From RGIG1681 sp045650505 (GTDB lineage: Bacteria; Bacillota; Clostridia; Christensenellales; UBA1242): a stretch of DNA of 46,530 nucleotides. The notes below the pieces were generated by a model that saw only the letters and a list, made by a program, of their open reading frames with translations, had not been told where the DNA came from and did no database searches. A program made the translations under genes and the position numbers. The DNA lies in assembly GCA_045650505.1 (NCBI GenBank), contig JAZRRE010000006.1, positions 1 through 46,530 on the forward strand. Reading direction: 5' to 3'. Positions 46,380-46,530 of the stretch are shown one piece after another (positions within the stretch are counted from its first letter, which is position 1; every line of letters begins with the position of its first letter).

Positions 46380-46530
46380 ATGAATTTTAATAAATATGAA
46401 TTTTATAAAGACCAATTTAATATTTATAATTTAATAACTAAAATAGATGCTGGTTATAGATTGATTTTTAGTAAATTTGATAAATTGTTTTATGTTATAA
46501 ATATCGCAAAAAATAATCAAATTTGTTTAA
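46380..46530 (+). CDS. Start of a conserved-looking small phage protein (3' truncated)
   Basis: ATG 46380 with GGAG at 46370-46373 (6-nt spacer); the frame is open to the window edge, 50 codons. The sequence is Phe/Tyr/Asn/Lys-rich, with ITKIDAGYRLIFSKFDKLFYV in the middle, a beta pattern often seen in small proteins following capsid genes. I do not recognise a family. It could be a head-completion protein, but there is no motif to support that. Confidence 0.6.
   Translation, partial: MNFNKYEFYKDQFNIYNLITKIDAGYRLIFSKFDKLFYVINIAKNNQICL

Noticed and set aside
1..46530. Alternative genetic code with TGA as Trp
   Set aside because: Trp is encoded by TGG throughout and TGA ends the terL frame at the expected length, with an ATGA overlap into the next gene.
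1..46530. CRISPR arrays, insertion sequences or rRNA genes
   Set aside because: No regularly spaced short direct repeats, no transposase motifs or terminal inverted repeats, and no rRNA-like sequence were seen.

Overview
The window comes from an AT-rich, low-GC bacterium that uses the standard genetic code: TGA is a stop and Trp is TGG. Strong AGGAGG-type ribosome sites, near-consensus TTGACA/TATAAT promoters, the Leu tRNA and the Firmicutes-type phage genes suggest an uncultured Bacillota (Clostridia or Bacilli-like, perhaps gut-associated). That placement is inference; nothing in the window fixes the taxon.

Layout. (1) 1-4030 is a housekeeping segment on the + strand: the tail of a probable FAD/NAD(P) oxidoreductase, cysS behind a leader that looks like a complete cysteine-codon attenuator (leader peptide MKKCCCN, antiterminator, terminator), a degenerate Nudix-fold protein, tRNA-Leu(CAA), a GrpB-family protein and an intact Nudix hydrolase. 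(2) 4031-38610, on the - strand, is a surface module. It holds one uninterrupted 32.4-kb gene for a 10,813-residue predicted lipoprotein with InlB/Flg_new-like GWY repeats, a large internal duplication and a Gly/Ala-rich hydrophobic C-terminal region. Downstream lies a 671-residue protein with a signal peptide, SH3-like domains and a C-terminal membrane anchor. (3) 38611-39007 is a 397-bp divergent control region with palindromes. (4) 39008-46530 is the start of a prophage-type head-morphogenesis cluster: HTH/sigma-like regulator, TerL, TerS-like protein, a small zinc-ribbon protein, portal, scaffold, major capsid protein and the start of the next gene. It is interrupted on the - strand by a second, smaller SH3/membrane-anchor protein that looks like a moron.

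How the parts relate. The two SH3/TM proteins flank the giant lipoprotein and share domain order (signal, SH3-like pair, single TM, basic cytoplasmic tail). Each also has TATAAT exactly 6 nt before its ATG, which predicts leaderless mRNAs starting at the A of ATG. Together with the giant lipoprotein they may form a surface/adhesion system; this is inference from context. The phage genes are packed with overlapping starts and stops and form a head operon. No integrase, lysis or tail gene is visible, so the prophage continues beyond the right edge or is incomplete.
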